Below, one piece after another: positions 1 to 8,915 of a DNA stretch of 64,000 nucleotides. Below the pieces are notes generated by a model. The model saw nothing but the letters and a program-made list of their open reading frames with translations, searched no databases and was not told the origin of the DNA. The DNA is from Bacteroidota bacterium (lineage in GTDB: Bacteria > Bacteroidota > Bacteroidia > NS11-12g > UBA9320): assembly GCA_002746305.1 (NCBI GenBank), contig NVWV01000012.1, positions 62,001-126,000 on the forward strand, given 5' to 3'. Made by a program: the position numbers and the translations under genes. Every line of letters starts with the position of its first letter. Position 1 is the first letter of the stretch.

Positions 1-320
1 ATCCTTTGCCTGTTTAGCTGTAGGTTAAGCCTGATGTGTGTGTTGTCCTCGTCATCACTATCACGCCTAATTTCTTGAAGTGAATATTCTCGTGTTAAGT
101 TAAAGTAATCTACGAAAAATTGAGAAAAGTCATTTTCATTAACTGACAGATTACCAGTTAGTTTTATGTCAAATCTGGTACCTTGAGACTCCTCCATACG
201 GAGTACGTTTACGTCTCTTGTCTCTTGAGAAAAACCGATTTGGGTAAAAAGAATAAAACTAAAAAATAGGAATAGTTGAGAGAATGAGGATTTCGAATTA
301 GTATGCAGTAGCCTTGACAT
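1..320 (-). CDS. Unknown secreted protein, N-terminal part only
   Basis: Reading the minus strand from the ATG at 318-320 gives an open frame of 106 codons without a stop up to the left edge, so the gene continues outside the window. The first 31 residues form a Sec signal peptide: a polar start with a lysine, a hydrophobic stretch rich in Phe, Leu and Ile, and a cleavage site after GFS before Q. The mature part starts with charged beta-like sequence (RFDIKLTGNLSV) and then an acidic stretch (RDSDDEDN). I do not recognise the family. A TAnnTTTG-type promoter box lies on the minus strand at 339-346, just upstream of the start. No -33 partner at the usual distance is visible. Confidence 0.65.
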   Translation of the reverse strand, partial: MSRLLHTNSKSSFSQLFLFFSFILFTQIGFSQETRDVNVLRMEESQGTRFDIKLTGNLSVNENDFSQFFVDYFNLTREYSLQEIRRDSDDEDNTHIRLNLQLNRQR

Positions 321-428
321 GGTTCAGAAATAAGTATACAAATGTAACGAATCGGCAGCAAAGCCGTTTAAACGCCTACCTCCGTATGAATTTTGACGTT
401 TATATTTGACCTGTTTTTAACATATTCT

Positions 429-941
429 ATGGCAGAATTCAAATCGCATATCATAAAGTTGGATGGAGATGTATGGCATCTTGCTATCTTAGTTCCTCAA
501 AAAATAGCAAAGGCATTTGTTACCAAAGAAAATAGACGGGTGGTTTGTATAATAAATGGTAATCACTCATTTCAATGTGCTTTGATGCCATCAGGAAATG
601 GCGACTTCTTCATCAATGTAAATAAAGTAATTCGTACAAAGCTAGACCTTAAATCTGGCGATTCTGTAAGCATAAAGTTAGAAAAGGACACCTCCGAATA
701 CGGTTTACCTCTACCGGACGAATTAAAGGCTGCTTGGGAACTGGATGAGGAAGGCCATCGTGTTTTTCATAATCTTACTCCCGGAAAACAACGAACTCTT
801 ATTCATATTCTAGGAAAACCGAAGTCATCCGAAATTCGAGTAACTAAAGCATTAGCTGTATTGGAGTATCTCAAGTCCGTAAATGGCAAATTAGATTTTA
901 AAGAACTAAACCTAGCACTTAAGAATGCGAGTAACCCTTGA
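429..941 (+). CDS. DUF1905 / OmdA (YdeI-like) domain protein
   Basis: A 170-residue soluble protein. Residues 1-85 resemble DUF1905, a small beta-barrel fold (start MAEFKSHI, then KSGDSVSIKLEKD). Residues about 105-165 match the helical OmdA or bacteriocin-protection domain (FHNLTPGKQRTLIHIL, then a repeated KALAVLEYLK helix). The two domains are commonly joined in Bacteroidota. Their molecular role is not established, so no pathway is assigned. The open frame could begin at a TTG at 393, but the ATG at 429 gives the usual family N-terminus and is preferred. The gene stands alone, divergent from the truncated secreted protein and convergent with the membrane protein downstream. Confidence 0.8.
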   Translation: MAEFKSHIIKLDGDVWHLAILVPQKIAKAFVTKENRRVVCIINGNHSFQCALMPSGNGDFFINVNKVIRTKLDLKSGDSVSIKLEKDTSEYGLPLPDELKAAWELDEEGHRVFHNLTPGKQRTLIHILGKPKSSEIRVTKALAVLEYLKSVNGKLDFKELNLALKNASNP

Positions 942-1023
942 ATAATCGACTGCTTAAAGTCCAATTCTATAGTTAGAGATTGTTATAATACTCAGTGAAA
1001 TAAATTATCCTTAGGGAAGTGAA

Positions 1024-1728
1024 TTAGTCTCTACTTCTATTTTCCAATATCATCACTTTTTGCCAAATTTTTTGATTCAGTCCAGTACATAAAACTTCAA
1101 TTTCATTAACCGCACTTACCACTACTGCATCTGGCAAGCTTTGAGAGTAGAGAGCAGATACTTTGGAAACCAATGCCGTGGTTTCTGAACAGTAATCCAA
1201 GTATCTAATTAATTCAAGTTTAGTAAAAGTCCTTCGAGGAGAATGCTCTGTGTCATTCTTACTTTTCACGTCTATAGTTGGATCTTTAGTTAGTTGATGC
1301 ATATCTAGAACATGTACCAATACTCGCAAATCATTCAATGCTTTCGAGGCTCTTTTTCTTTTTATTCGGGACTCCAAAGACATCATAAAAAAGACAGCGG
1401 CCCCTAACAATAGAATGTCATTAAAAATTGCTTCTGAAAGTGAGACTAAATTGACAATAGTGGTATTTTCTAATTCCCAATCCACAAAAGTTACGCTATA
1501 AACCAATGCTGCAAGTCCAATGAGAATTATAAGATAGGATGAAACTCGTAACATCACATTGGGATTCGAAATCCAGTCAATATTTGATTTTGTCTTTTTT
1601 GCAACCACCAAAAATTGACGACATACTTTTAATAAATTAGAATCGGGGAAACGATCTTCTATTCTGAGATTTAGTTTTTCAATCGTTGTGAGAATCTTCT
1701 CAGGGTCTAATCGTATTATATCTTCCAT
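1024..1728 (-). CDS. Two-helix membrane protein of unknown function
   Basis: A 234-residue protein with a cytoplasm-like charged N-terminus (about 1-60) and two hydrophobic helices, at about 62-84 and 100-120, the second followed by the basic stop-transfer SRIKRKRASK. The remaining 110 residues are polar and predicted helical. I do not recognise a family. The reading frame has good codon structure and a plausible ATG start (MEDIIRLDPEK). It is not tightly coupled to either neighbour: about 80 bases separate it from the convergent OmdA gene and 108 bases from the heme operon upstream. Confidence 0.65.
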   Translation of the reverse strand: MEDIIRLDPEKILTTIEKLNLRIEDRFPDSNLLKVCRQFLVVAKKTKSNIDWISNPNVMLRVSSYLIILIGLAALVYSVTFVDWELENTTIVNLVSLSEAIFNDILLLGAAVFFMMSLESRIKRKRASKALNDLRVLVHVLDMHQLTKDPTIDVKSKNDTEHSPRRTFTKLELIRYLDYCSETTALVSKVSALYSQSLPDAVVVSAVNEIEVLCTGLNQKIWQKVMILENRSRD

Positions 1729-1836
1729 ATTGTCAATTGCATTTATTCAAAATATTCCGTATCAAAATTAATAGAAATATTCGTTCAGAATGGAATTGCT
1801 GACATATACAGTTAACGACTGCAGTTTCTGCTACAG

Positions 1837-2751
1837 TTACAGTAGCGTATACTCTAGTGTAGGGTGGCCCGACACTCCGTTCCTGTAGTAATCTACAAAC
1901 CTAAGTTTGTAATAAAAGTCCTCTTTCGCCTTTACAACATAGGTTCGATCTTCTCGTATAGTATAAGCTCCGTCACTTAAACTGTACCACTTCCAATCCC
2001 ATCCAATTGATGTTTTTGAAGTTTCTTCAAAACTCAGAGTGTCTAAACTTTCGGATGAAATAGTATTAAAATTAGTTTTTAGCTCGACGGCTTGTGCATT
2101 CCCCAAAACTGCACCATAAACCAAGTAATCGGTCTGTTCATCTGGGAAGATCACAAAATCAGTATATTTCCCTAGTGCTACATCATACTCAGCTTCAAAA
2201 GGTACATCTACATGCCGTGTATTTAAAAGGCTGAAATGAAAATTCTCTTTTTTAAGTTCTATCTCCTCAAAGTCTGAATCATCCAAACTTGAAAAATGTA
2301 CCTTCACGGTGTTTGATTCCAAACTAAAACTAAACTTATAAAAACCAAGATTATCGAAATTAGCATCATACCCAAAATCCATCACGTAATTCTGATTTGC
2401 ATTCAGTTGCCAAATGGACTCTTCAAAATTTACTGTTAAATATGTAAATTCCAGTTTTGTAGTGTCTACTCTTACTCCCCAATTTTCTGTAAAGAAGGCT
2501 ACCCGCATACTCCTAAAACCATTTATTTTTAGTTTCTCATCCTCCAAACTTATGTCCCAAGTCAATGGATCAATTGTCGCCAATAGAGTATCTAATTCAA
2601 ATGAGTAATAGTTAACATCTTGTTTGCTTAACCCTGCATCAAGGGCCACTGTATTATTGTATCGTGGTGCTGGCTCCACGGGTATATCTTTCTCAAAACA
2701 ACTTGAGAGAGTTATCACAAAAAGTATGAATATCTTATTTTTTAAACGCAT
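1837..2751 (-). CDS. HmuY-family heme-binding lipoprotein
   Basis: A 304-residue lipoprotein: the signal peptide ends in the lipobox LSSC with the lipidated Cys at 18, followed by acidic FEKD. The body resembles HmuY, with the pattern YYSFELDTLLATIDPLTW then DISL near residues 47-70, which in this family marks the sensing of a heme or tetrapyrrole load on a beta-rich fold. It lacks a T9SS tail, so it is probably surface- or periplasm-anchored by lipid. It is the last gene of a three-gene operon and its start overlaps the TonB receptor by 17 bases, which suggests translational coupling. The paralogue at the head of the operon has the same YYSF...W.DIAL pattern. The assignment rests on this motif and the TonB context. 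Binding of heme itself is inferred. Confidence 0.75.
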   Translation of the reverse strand: MRLKNKIFILFVITLSSCFEKDIPVEPAPRYNNTVALDAGLSKQDVNYYSFELDTLLATIDPLTWDISLEDEKLKINGFRSMRVAFFTENWGVRVDTTKLEFTYLTVNFEESIWQLNANQNYVMDFGYDANFDNLGFYKFSFSLESNTVKVHFSSLDDSDFEEIELKKENFHFSLLNTRHVDVPFEAEYDVALGKYTDFVIFPDEQTDYLVYGAVLGNAQAVELKTNFNTISSESLDTLSFEETSKTSIGWDWKWYSLSDGAYTIREDRTYVVKAKEDFYYKLRFVDYYRNGVSGHPTLEYTLL

Positions 2752-4903
2752 ATCTTAGACTTATAAAAAATGTTCTTCCTTGACTAATAGTCGTAGAGCT
2801 GCTCGCAGTACTGTGAGCTCCAGATGTCACACTGGTACTATTGAGAGAAGTTACTTGCAGTAAATTTCTTACCCCAGTAGTCATCCTCAATTGCTGCTTC
2901 CAAATATTCTGACTAAGTGTAGCATCCAGCATTCCATATGCTTCTTGTGTCAATGCTACATTCTCGCCACTTGTCCCCTCAAACACGCGAGAAATTTTCC
3001 CATATCTGTTATAGAATAGCTGAATACTTGTATTGGTTTTAGCAAATTTATATGCCGTCTGCAACACAAGCTGTGGAGTATATATGAATTTTCTGTACTC
3101 TGTACCCACGCCATTGTAAACACCTGTGTAACTATAGCCGGCTCTTAATGTGATTTTATCATTAGTAGCTACAGCACCTACTTTCCCTCCAATGGATTGA
3201 TACAGTCCAATATTCCCATATTTACCAGCTGTTGCACTCGTAATAATCAAATCAATCTTATCTGTTATGGAATTTGCAAAGGCATCCAACGTTCCATTCA
3301 CGTTCCATCTGTTAATTTTTTTATATTGGGAATATGTTGCTGTAAGCGAATGCGACCTCTCTGCCTTAAGATTATCGTTACCTACAACTTCATGATTGCT
3401 ATCTACAAAATTGAGGTATAACTCCTTAAGAGAGGGAGCTCTAAAACCTTTTCCATAGGCTATCTTTAGTAATCGTGATTTCTTAAAATTAAATTTTGTT
3501 TGAACGGAATAGACCAGAGGCGTGGTAAATGAAGAATTGTAGGCATACCTAGCCCCGAGTCTAACCGTAAGTTTTTCATTAAAAGTCTTATCTGCACTTA
3601 GGAAGGAAGCTAAATCCAATTGATCTTTCGTTTTATGCTTGATTCGCTTACCATTTCCTTTTTCATAGTTCCCGTCAAAACCAAAAACGGTACTTATACC
3701 ATGCCACTTATTCACGTTAAACACTCCTCTTAATACGGAGGCATTGAATATTTGCGTGTCCTGTTCAGTTGCTATAGGTACTAGATTTTCTTCTAAGGTT
3801 ATGAGATTTTTTATGTACTTATTTTTGGTACGATAGAAGTGATTATTTGCAGCGGAAATATTAACATTTACCTTCCTACCATCTCTTCTCCAAATCACTG
3901 TATTGTCCAATCTTTTATTGGTGAATTTTTGATCAATGGCAGATTCTCCATAAGGTGCAGATGGACGCCCTTTATCCAATAGTCTTGCTTGCAAGACTGC
4001 TGTTCTTAATGTTAGAGTACTCCGCTTTCGGATGTACCTAAATGCCAGATCTCCGGTATACTGCTCTTTAGGAATCCAATCATAACTTCTATCAATTTTG
4101 TTTTCACTCCAACCGTCAAAAAAAGTTCTACCCAAACTTAACTTTATCCCACCATTTTTCAGAGCTTTACTGGCAGTACCAGAGATGTTATATTGACCGT
4201 CAGTTTCATAGTTAAGTAATGTGGTAATTCCTGTGAAATTATTTTGCTGGCTAACCAAGTTAATAGTTCCTGCAAGGGCATTTGATCCATAAATCACAGA
4301 CATCGGCCCTTGAATAATTTCCACCTGTTTTACATTCTCCAAGTTAAACTGCTCAAGATCTAGTTGGCCAAAAAATCTTCCAATTACAGGAACTCCATCC
4401 TTTAGTATTTTTACATTCTCTCCTCCCAAACCCATTAGAGAGATTCCTTTGGAACCTAAAGCATTGTCTCTGCTCAATGTAATGTTGTTTTCAAATGAGA
4501 GAGCATCTGCTAAATCTGTGGCACCCAGTTGTTCAATTTTCTTAGCGGATATTTTAGTGAGATTCAATACGGAATTAGACACCGTACTTCCTTGATGTAT
4601 ATCAGAAACCACCACAGTATTCAACTCAAAGGAATTGGGCATCAACAGTAGTTTATAGGACTGATTCGGCAAAGCTTGTATCTTTCTGGATACATACCCA
4701 TGTGCCGTCACCTCCAAGTTGACCGTATTTTTATTGTATAAGTGGACTATTTGACCCTCGCTTATCTTCTTACCATTACTGTCTAAAACAGAAATGTACA
4801 GCGTTGTCTTATCCTTAACATCTAAGCCAGAAACAACAGTTTGTGCCATCGCAAGCGATGGCACAAAACAAATGAATAAAAATGTGTATTTACTTAATAA
4901 CAA
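2735..4903 (-). CDS. TonB-dependent outer-membrane receptor, HmuR-like
   Basis: A 722-residue outer-membrane receptor. Residues 1-20 are a signal peptide ending AMAQ. A short degenerate carboxypeptidase-regulatory-like domain follows (about 25-95). A plug domain covers about 100-215, with the conserved stretch VEIIQGPMSVIYGSNALAG. The rest is a 22-strand-type beta-barrel ending in the aromatic strand FFISLRYAF before KK. Length and order fit siderophore or heme receptors. It sits between two HmuY-type genes and overlaps both (14 bases upstream, 17 downstream), so heme or another tetrapyrrole taken from host or environmental proteins is the likely substrate. Energy would come from a TonB protein, and one candidate is encoded at 38817. 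Confidence 0.88.
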   Translation of the reverse strand: MLLSKYTFLFICFVPSLAMAQTVVSGLDVKDKTTLYISVLDSNGKKISEGQIVHLYNKNTVNLEVTAHGYVSRKIQALPNQSYKLLLMPNSFELNTVVVSDIHQGSTVSNSVLNLTKISAKKIEQLGATDLADALSFENNITLSRDNALGSKGISLMGLGGENVKILKDGVPVIGRFFGQLDLEQFNLENVKQVEIIQGPMSVIYGSNALAGTINLVSQQNNFTGITTLLNYETDGQYNISGTASKALKNGGIKLSLGRTFFDGWSENKIDRSYDWIPKEQYTGDLAFRYIRKRSTLTLRTAVLQARLLDKGRPSAPYGESAIDQKFTNKRLDNTVIWRRDGRKVNVNISAANNHFYRTKNKYIKNLITLEENLVPIATEQDTQIFNASVLRGVFNVNKWHGISTVFGFDGNYEKGNGKRIKHKTKDQLDLASFLSADKTFNEKLTVRLGARYAYNSSFTTPLVYSVQTKFNFKKSRLLKIAYGKGFRAPSLKELYLNFVDSNHEVVGNDNLKAERSHSLTATYSQYKKINRWNVNGTLDAFANSITDKIDLIITSATAGKYGNIGLYQSIGGKVGAVATNDKITLRAGYSYTGVYNGVGTEYRKFIYTPQLVLQTAYKFAKTNTSIQLFYNRYGKISRVFEGTSGENVALTQEAYGMLDATLSQNIWKQQLRMTTGVRNLLQVTSLNSTSVTSGAHSTASSSTTISQGRTFFISLRYAFKK

Positions 4904-6119
4904 CTCGCTCAGTACTTACTTTACTTCCAGTGCTAATTGTTACCACATATACACCACTAGTCAATCCCAAAGCATCTATTACTTCCAGACTGTTAGGGTA
5001 TATTTCTGTTGTGTTTACCACTCCACCCATTAAAGTAGATATGGTTACATCAATTTTTTTGTTCTCATTATTTTCAATGGTAAAACTTCCTGAAGCAGGA
5101 TTTGGATAAAGCTTGCTTGCTAGTTTATAGGATTCTTTAACAGACACACTAGATCTTAGTTGTTCGATGTTAAAATAGAAACCACCTGTAGCTCCACCTT
5201 TGTAACCTGTGAAGTATATTTTCCATACAGCTCCTCCATTTCCTCGCACAAAATACGTTCTCTGTTCTACGATGTCATAGGCAAAAGTTCCCATATTAAA
5301 TGACTTCCAATCAGAACCTATTTCAGTAATATTTTCGTTCCAAGAAAGTGAAGAAGTATCGTTGCTAGAGTTGTCTACTCCGTTACGTTCAGCTACTTGA
5401 TAATTCTTATTTATCTTCACACCACTTACTGGATAAGGCACCAAGTCGGGACCTGCTTGAATCATAGCAATATATTTGGTAAACAATAAATCCCAATCCT
5501 TTGTATCTGGTTCCTGATTCAATACACTTTTACTGGACAAGTCAAACTGAACAAAGTTCTTGTTTGCATAAGCCGCATCTTTTTTATTAATCGTAATATT
5601 CGAAGTATTTGCTCCTCCTAGATCTCCGATTTTCAGAGTATAAACTCCAGCAGCACTCATTTTTTCAATTACCACTTGATAAAAATTACCATCTCTTCCC
5701 TTTACTATAAAAAGGCGACTACCGTTCACGTCATGGTTACCTGAATTATAAGTACCCCATCCATAATCTGGATGACCAGTTGCTAGTCTTACAAAAGCTC
5801 CGTCTGACCAAGACTCTTGAGAGTTATATTCATTCTCAAAATGAAAGCCTGCAGTATCAACACTATTCCATTCTGAGGTATCTACGCTATAAGAATATAA
5901 TTCTACCCCTGCACTTTCATTGATCAGGATACTTGCATCAAAAGCTGCAGTATTTAAAGCAATATCCCATGTAGATTTATCTACCTCGGCCACCCCACTA
6001 GTTTTAAAACTATAATAAACATCATTGGCACTACCTTGGGTTATAGCAGAGTCCGCCGTTTGTGCATTGACTATGAATGCAGATAAAACTACGGATAAAA
6101 GTATACTTGTTTTTTTCAT
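4890..6119 (-). CDS. HmuY-like protein with T9SS type A sorting domain
   Basis: A 409-residue secreted protein. The open frame extends upstream to 6188, but the ATG at 6119 gives a clean signal peptide (MKKTSILLSVVLSAFIVNAQ) and follows an A-rich leader. Residues about 30-330 contain two HmuY-like blocks: YYSFKTSGVAEVDKSTW then DIAL, and further on VQFDLSSKSV with DWDLLFTKY. The last 80 residues are a T9SS type A sorting domain (KLYPNPASGSFTIEN ... GVYVVTI ... ERVVIK). The protein is therefore expected to cross the outer membrane and be attached to the cell surface or released, where it could strip heme for the receptor encoded next. First gene of the operon; it overlaps the receptor start by 14 bases. 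Confidence 0.8.
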   Translation of the reverse strand: MKKTSILLSVVLSAFIVNAQTADSAITQGSANDVYYSFKTSGVAEVDKSTWDIALNTAAFDASILINESAGVELYSYSVDTSEWNSVDTAGFHFENEYNSQESWSDGAFVRLATGHPDYGWGTYNSGNHDVNGSRLFIVKGRDGNFYQVVIEKMSAAGVYTLKIGDLGGANTSNITINKKDAAYANKNFVQFDLSSKSVLNQEPDTKDWDLLFTKYIAMIQAGPDLVPYPVSGVKINKNYQVAERNGVDNSSNDTSSLSWNENITEIGSDWKSFNMGTFAYDIVEQRTYFVRGNGGAVWKIYFTGYKGGATGGFYFNIEQLRSSVSVKESYKLASKLYPNPASGSFTIENNENKKIDVTISTLMGGVVNTTEIYPNSLEVIDALGLTSGVYVVTISTGSKVSTERVVIK

Positions 6120-6371
6120 TATTTCTTTTGGTATTATGATGGGGCAAAACTGGCTATGTAGAATCATTATAAATACCCGAAACGGCAATATAAATGCCCG
6201 AAAACGAAATATTGTTCCGTGTACAAATTTCTAATAGTCAGGTGATTATGAGCTAGTCTCTAATATGCAGCTGAATTTATGCCCTATAAAACCTGCCATT
6301 TCCATCCGCAGCACCATTATGTAACTAGCTGTTTTTCAGAATATTAAATAGAATTAATCCCCCATTCAAAT

Positions 6372-6388
6372 TTTGTCTTTACGACAAA
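6372..6388. promoter_or_regulatory. Inverted repeat in the divergent heme-operon/peptidase control region
   Basis: TTTGTC and GACAAA form a 6-base inverted repeat separated by 5 bases. It lies between the divergent starts at 6119 and 6465 and 20 bases upstream of the -33 box of the peptidase promoter. It could be an operator, but the regulator is unknown and it does not look like a classic Fur box. Confidence 0.3.
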
Positions 6389-6407
6389 GTCATAAAAAAC
6401 AACCGCA

Positions 6408-6438
6408 TTGGTTTAATGCCTAATCTCGAATAAATTTG
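6408..6438 (+). promoter_or_regulatory. Bacteroidota-type promoter of the M28 peptidase gene
   Basis: TTGG at 6408-6411 and TAAATTTG at 6431-6438 match the Bacteroidota sigma-A elements TTTG and TAnnTTTG with a 19-base spacer, which is the usual distance. The start codon follows 26 bases after the second box. Confidence 0.55.
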
Positions 6439-6464
6439 CTCAATAATTTACACTAAAAAACAAG

Positions 6465-7721
6465 ATGAAACAGATCATATTCTATACTATTCTTCTAGTT
6501 GCAGTATCATTCTATGCAACTAAGAGTCAAGCTCAAAATTTAGATAAAACTGAAAGAATTGAGAGGTTGACCAAAGATGTATACTACTTGGCAGATGACA
6601 AGCTCAAAGGTCGACTGACTGGAACAAAAGGTGCAAAATTGGCTGCCAAGTATATCTCAAAAGAATACAAAAAACTTGGACTAACTCCGTTATTTGAAAA
6701 GGATTTCAAACACGAATTTTCATATTCTTATAACCCAAACCCACACGGCAATGGAGCTGCTGAAAAGAAAGAAATAATTGGCAACAATGTAGTAGCTTAC
6801 TTAGATAATGGGGCAAATAGAACCATACTTATTGGAGCCCATTATGACCATCTAGGGGGAAATGAACATCATAATTCAACCGACCCAAATAGTGCTGGCC
6901 AAATACACAATGGTGCAGATGACAATGCTTCAGGCGTTGCTGTATTATTGGAGCTAGCTAGAGCCTTATCCCAAAATGACGAAACGGAAAAGGTTAATTA
7001 CATTTTTGCCTGCTTCAGTGGAGAAGAAGATGGACTAATAGGATCAAAAGCTCTTGCTCTTCAAATACACCACGATGGCACTCCATTGCACACTATGATA
7101 AACATGGATATGTTAGGCCGCATGAACGACAAAAAATCCATCATTGTAGGTGGAGTAGGAACCTCTCCCTCCTTTGTAGATTTGGTAAAAAATGCAACAC
7201 CACCTGAGTTTACACTTACTCTTGACAGTAGTGGAATTGGGCCAACAGATCACACTAGTTTCTACCTAAAAGAATACCCCGTTCTTAGTTTCTTCACAGG
7301 TTCGCACTCTGATTATCATAAACCTACCGATGATGCTGATAAAATCAACTATGAAGGTATGGCTGACATAACTGCTTACATTCACACGATACTATCAGCC
7401 ATTGAGCAACTGGATACTATTCCGTTTACTAAAACAAAAGTAAAGGCTAGTAAGAAAGTTCCACGATACAAAGTTACCCTTGGGATTATGCCTGATTATG
7501 CCGATTATGGAGATGGCTTGCATATAGATGCTGTTACAGATGAGAGGCCTGCTTTTAAGGCAGGACTGAAAACGGGAGATGTTCTTTTAAAAATAGATGA
7601 TTGTGAAGTCAAAGAAGTTTACTCTTATATGGGATGTCTAGCCAAATTTAAGAGTGGCCAAACTGTACTTATCACCTACAAGAGAGAGGGCAAAGTCATG
7701 ACCACGAATCTCACATTCTAA
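6465..7721 (+). CDS. Secreted M28 family zinc peptidase with C-terminal PDZ domain
   Basis: A 418-residue exported aminopeptidase-type enzyme. Residues 1-24 are a signal peptide (ending SQAQ). The M28 domain covers about 30-320 and all expected di-zinc ligands are visible: H126 in GAHYDHLG, D152 in GADDNASG, E187/E188 in FSGEEDG, D215 in NMDMLGR and H281/H285 in HSDYHKPTD. Residues about 335-418 form a PDZ domain (GIMPDYADYGDGLHI, then KAGLKTGDVLLKID). This architecture is common in Bacteroidota periplasmic peptidases that trim peptides for uptake. The gene has its own promoter and is followed 11 bases later by a small gene, so the two may be co-transcribed. Confidence 0.88.
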   Translation: MKQIIFYTILLVAVSFYATKSQAQNLDKTERIERLTKDVYYLADDKLKGRLTGTKGAKLAAKYISKEYKKLGLTPLFEKDFKHEFSYSYNPNPHGNGAAEKKEIIGNNVVAYLDNGANRTILIGAHYDHLGGNEHHNSTDPNSAGQIHNGADDNASGVAVLLELARALSQNDETEKVNYIFACFSGEEDGLIGSKALALQIHHDGTPLHTMINMDMLGRMNDKKSIIVGGVGTSPSFVDLVKNATPPEFTLTLDSSGIGPTDHTSFYLKEYPVLSFFTGSHSDYHKPTDDADKINYEGMADITAYIHTILSAIEQLDTIPFTKTKVKASKKVPRYKVTLGIMPDYADYGDGLHIDAVTDERPAFKAGLKTGDVLLKIDDCEVKEVYSYMGCLAKFKSGQTVLITYKREGKVMTTNLTF

Positions 7722-7732
7722 TAAAAATAGGC

Positions 7733-8062
7733 ATGTGCTCTCCAAGAGTTCTTCATCACTCAGAAATAGGATTAGTTAGATATTGCGAACGATGTAGTCA
7801 CTACCAATTGGCATTTGGAACAATTGTTTTCACCCTATCCGATGATGAATTTACCCAATTTATCGCTGAAGTAAACCTTATCCGTGGCATAGACACCAAC
7901 TGTACCATTAAAGACATCTGGATAGACTTACCATACGAAGACGTAGGGCTTTTGTTAGATACCAAAGAGCTCAATAAACTCAAAGAACTTTTAAAAGCCA
8001 GTCTATACATCGAAAACCTTAACTTACTTCTTCAGACACTTAAAATTAGCGGTCCTAAGTAA
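7733..8062 (+). CDS. Small conserved-type protein with CxxC motif
   Basis: A 109-residue soluble protein without signal peptide. Residues 15-32 contain a CERC motif followed by HYQLAFGTIVFTLS, an arrangement seen in small Bacteroidota proteins of unknown function, possibly metal-binding. The rest is alternating strand and helix ending in an amphipathic leucine-rich helix. It begins 11 bases after the M28 peptidase and probably shares its transcript. No function is assigned. Confidence 0.65.
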   Translation: MCSPRVLHHSEIGLVRYCERCSHYQLAFGTIVFTLSDDEFTQFIAEVNLIRGIDTNCTIKDIWIDLPYEDVGLLLDTKELNKLKELLKASLYIENLNLLLQTLKISGPK

Positions 8063-8077
8063 GACCACAATTCAACA

Positions 8078-8899
8078 TCATTCAGACTTCAAAAAGTAAA
8101 CAATAAAACCAGTGGTGGTTAAAGTAATTATGCTTAACTCAATCCAATGTTCAAATGGATGAACCCAAAATTCTTTGAACATTCCCCACCTACCTAGTAT
8201 TTCTACGAAATTCCAAAATATGATAACAGTTGGTATAGCATAACGAATTGCATAATCGAACGTCTTTATTTTTAACAGCTTGGCCATCAAATACATGGAC
8301 CAAATAAGCGACCCATAAGCAACCACATAGGTTAAAGGATGTCGGTCACCTAAAATTTCCGGATCATAGACAAATAAGAGTACGATGTAAAAGAACCAAA
8401 TAATAATGACAGACTCCATAAACGCAATAATACTCAATGGCCTATCTACTTTTTGCTTGGACATTGTCCCATCTTTTAAGCCAGCAATTCTCTGAATCCA
8501 AACAAAGAAGGTACAATTGGTCCGTGTAAATAAGTAAAAGAGTATAACCGTAAATAATAGCCCAACAGAAGACAACATTACCAAATATTCAGGCTTTGTA
8601 GCCACCTCGCCATCTACAACATAAGGCAATACATCTAGCTTTTCCGCAATCCAAACAAAGGAGAACTCTACCCAGCCTGTCCAAACAAATACGGCCCCTA
8701 AAAGACCTAAAACTGATGCCAAAGACCTTTTTTCGTTTTGCTTAACACCGATGTAAACGGCAATCAATCCTAAAAAACCAATGGCTCCAGCTCCTAAAAA
8801 CTTGGAGTCTGGCAAAAGCACTTCGTTCAAGACCATTAAAGCGTGGCCTAGTGGCATTAGAAATAGGACTATTATAAATGCTGCAATACCTTTTTTCAT
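8078..8899 (-). CDS. Polytopic membrane protein of unknown function
   Basis: A 273-residue protein with about eight hydrophobic helices, for example residues 5-27, 36-54, 60-80, 105-125, 153-178, 190-205, 220-240 and 250-268. The loops are short and no catalytic motif is visible. It starts 16 bases downstream of the methyltransferase gene on the same strand, so an operon is likely. I do not recognise the family. A transporter or an integral-membrane enzyme are both possible. Confidence 0.65.
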   Translation of the reverse strand: MKKGIAAFIIVLFLMPLGHALMVLNEVLLPDSKFLGAGAIGFLGLIAVYIGVKQNEKRSLASVLGLLGAVFVWTGWVEFSFVWIAEKLDVLPYVVDGEVATKPEYLVMLSSVGLLFTVILFYLFTRTNCTFFVWIQRIAGLKDGTMSKQKVDRPLSIIAFMESVIIIWFFYIVLLFVYDPEILGDRHPLTYVVAYGSLIWSMYLMAKLLKIKTFDYAIRYAIPTVIIFWNFVEILGRWGMFKEFWVHPFEHWIELSIITLTTTGFIVYFLKSE

Positions 8900-8915
8900 A
8901 AGTTGACTTTGTATT

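Noticed and set aside
6120..6464. Fur box upstream of the heme operon
   Set aside because: No stretch close to the GATAATGATAATCATTATC-type consensus was found in the divergent region.
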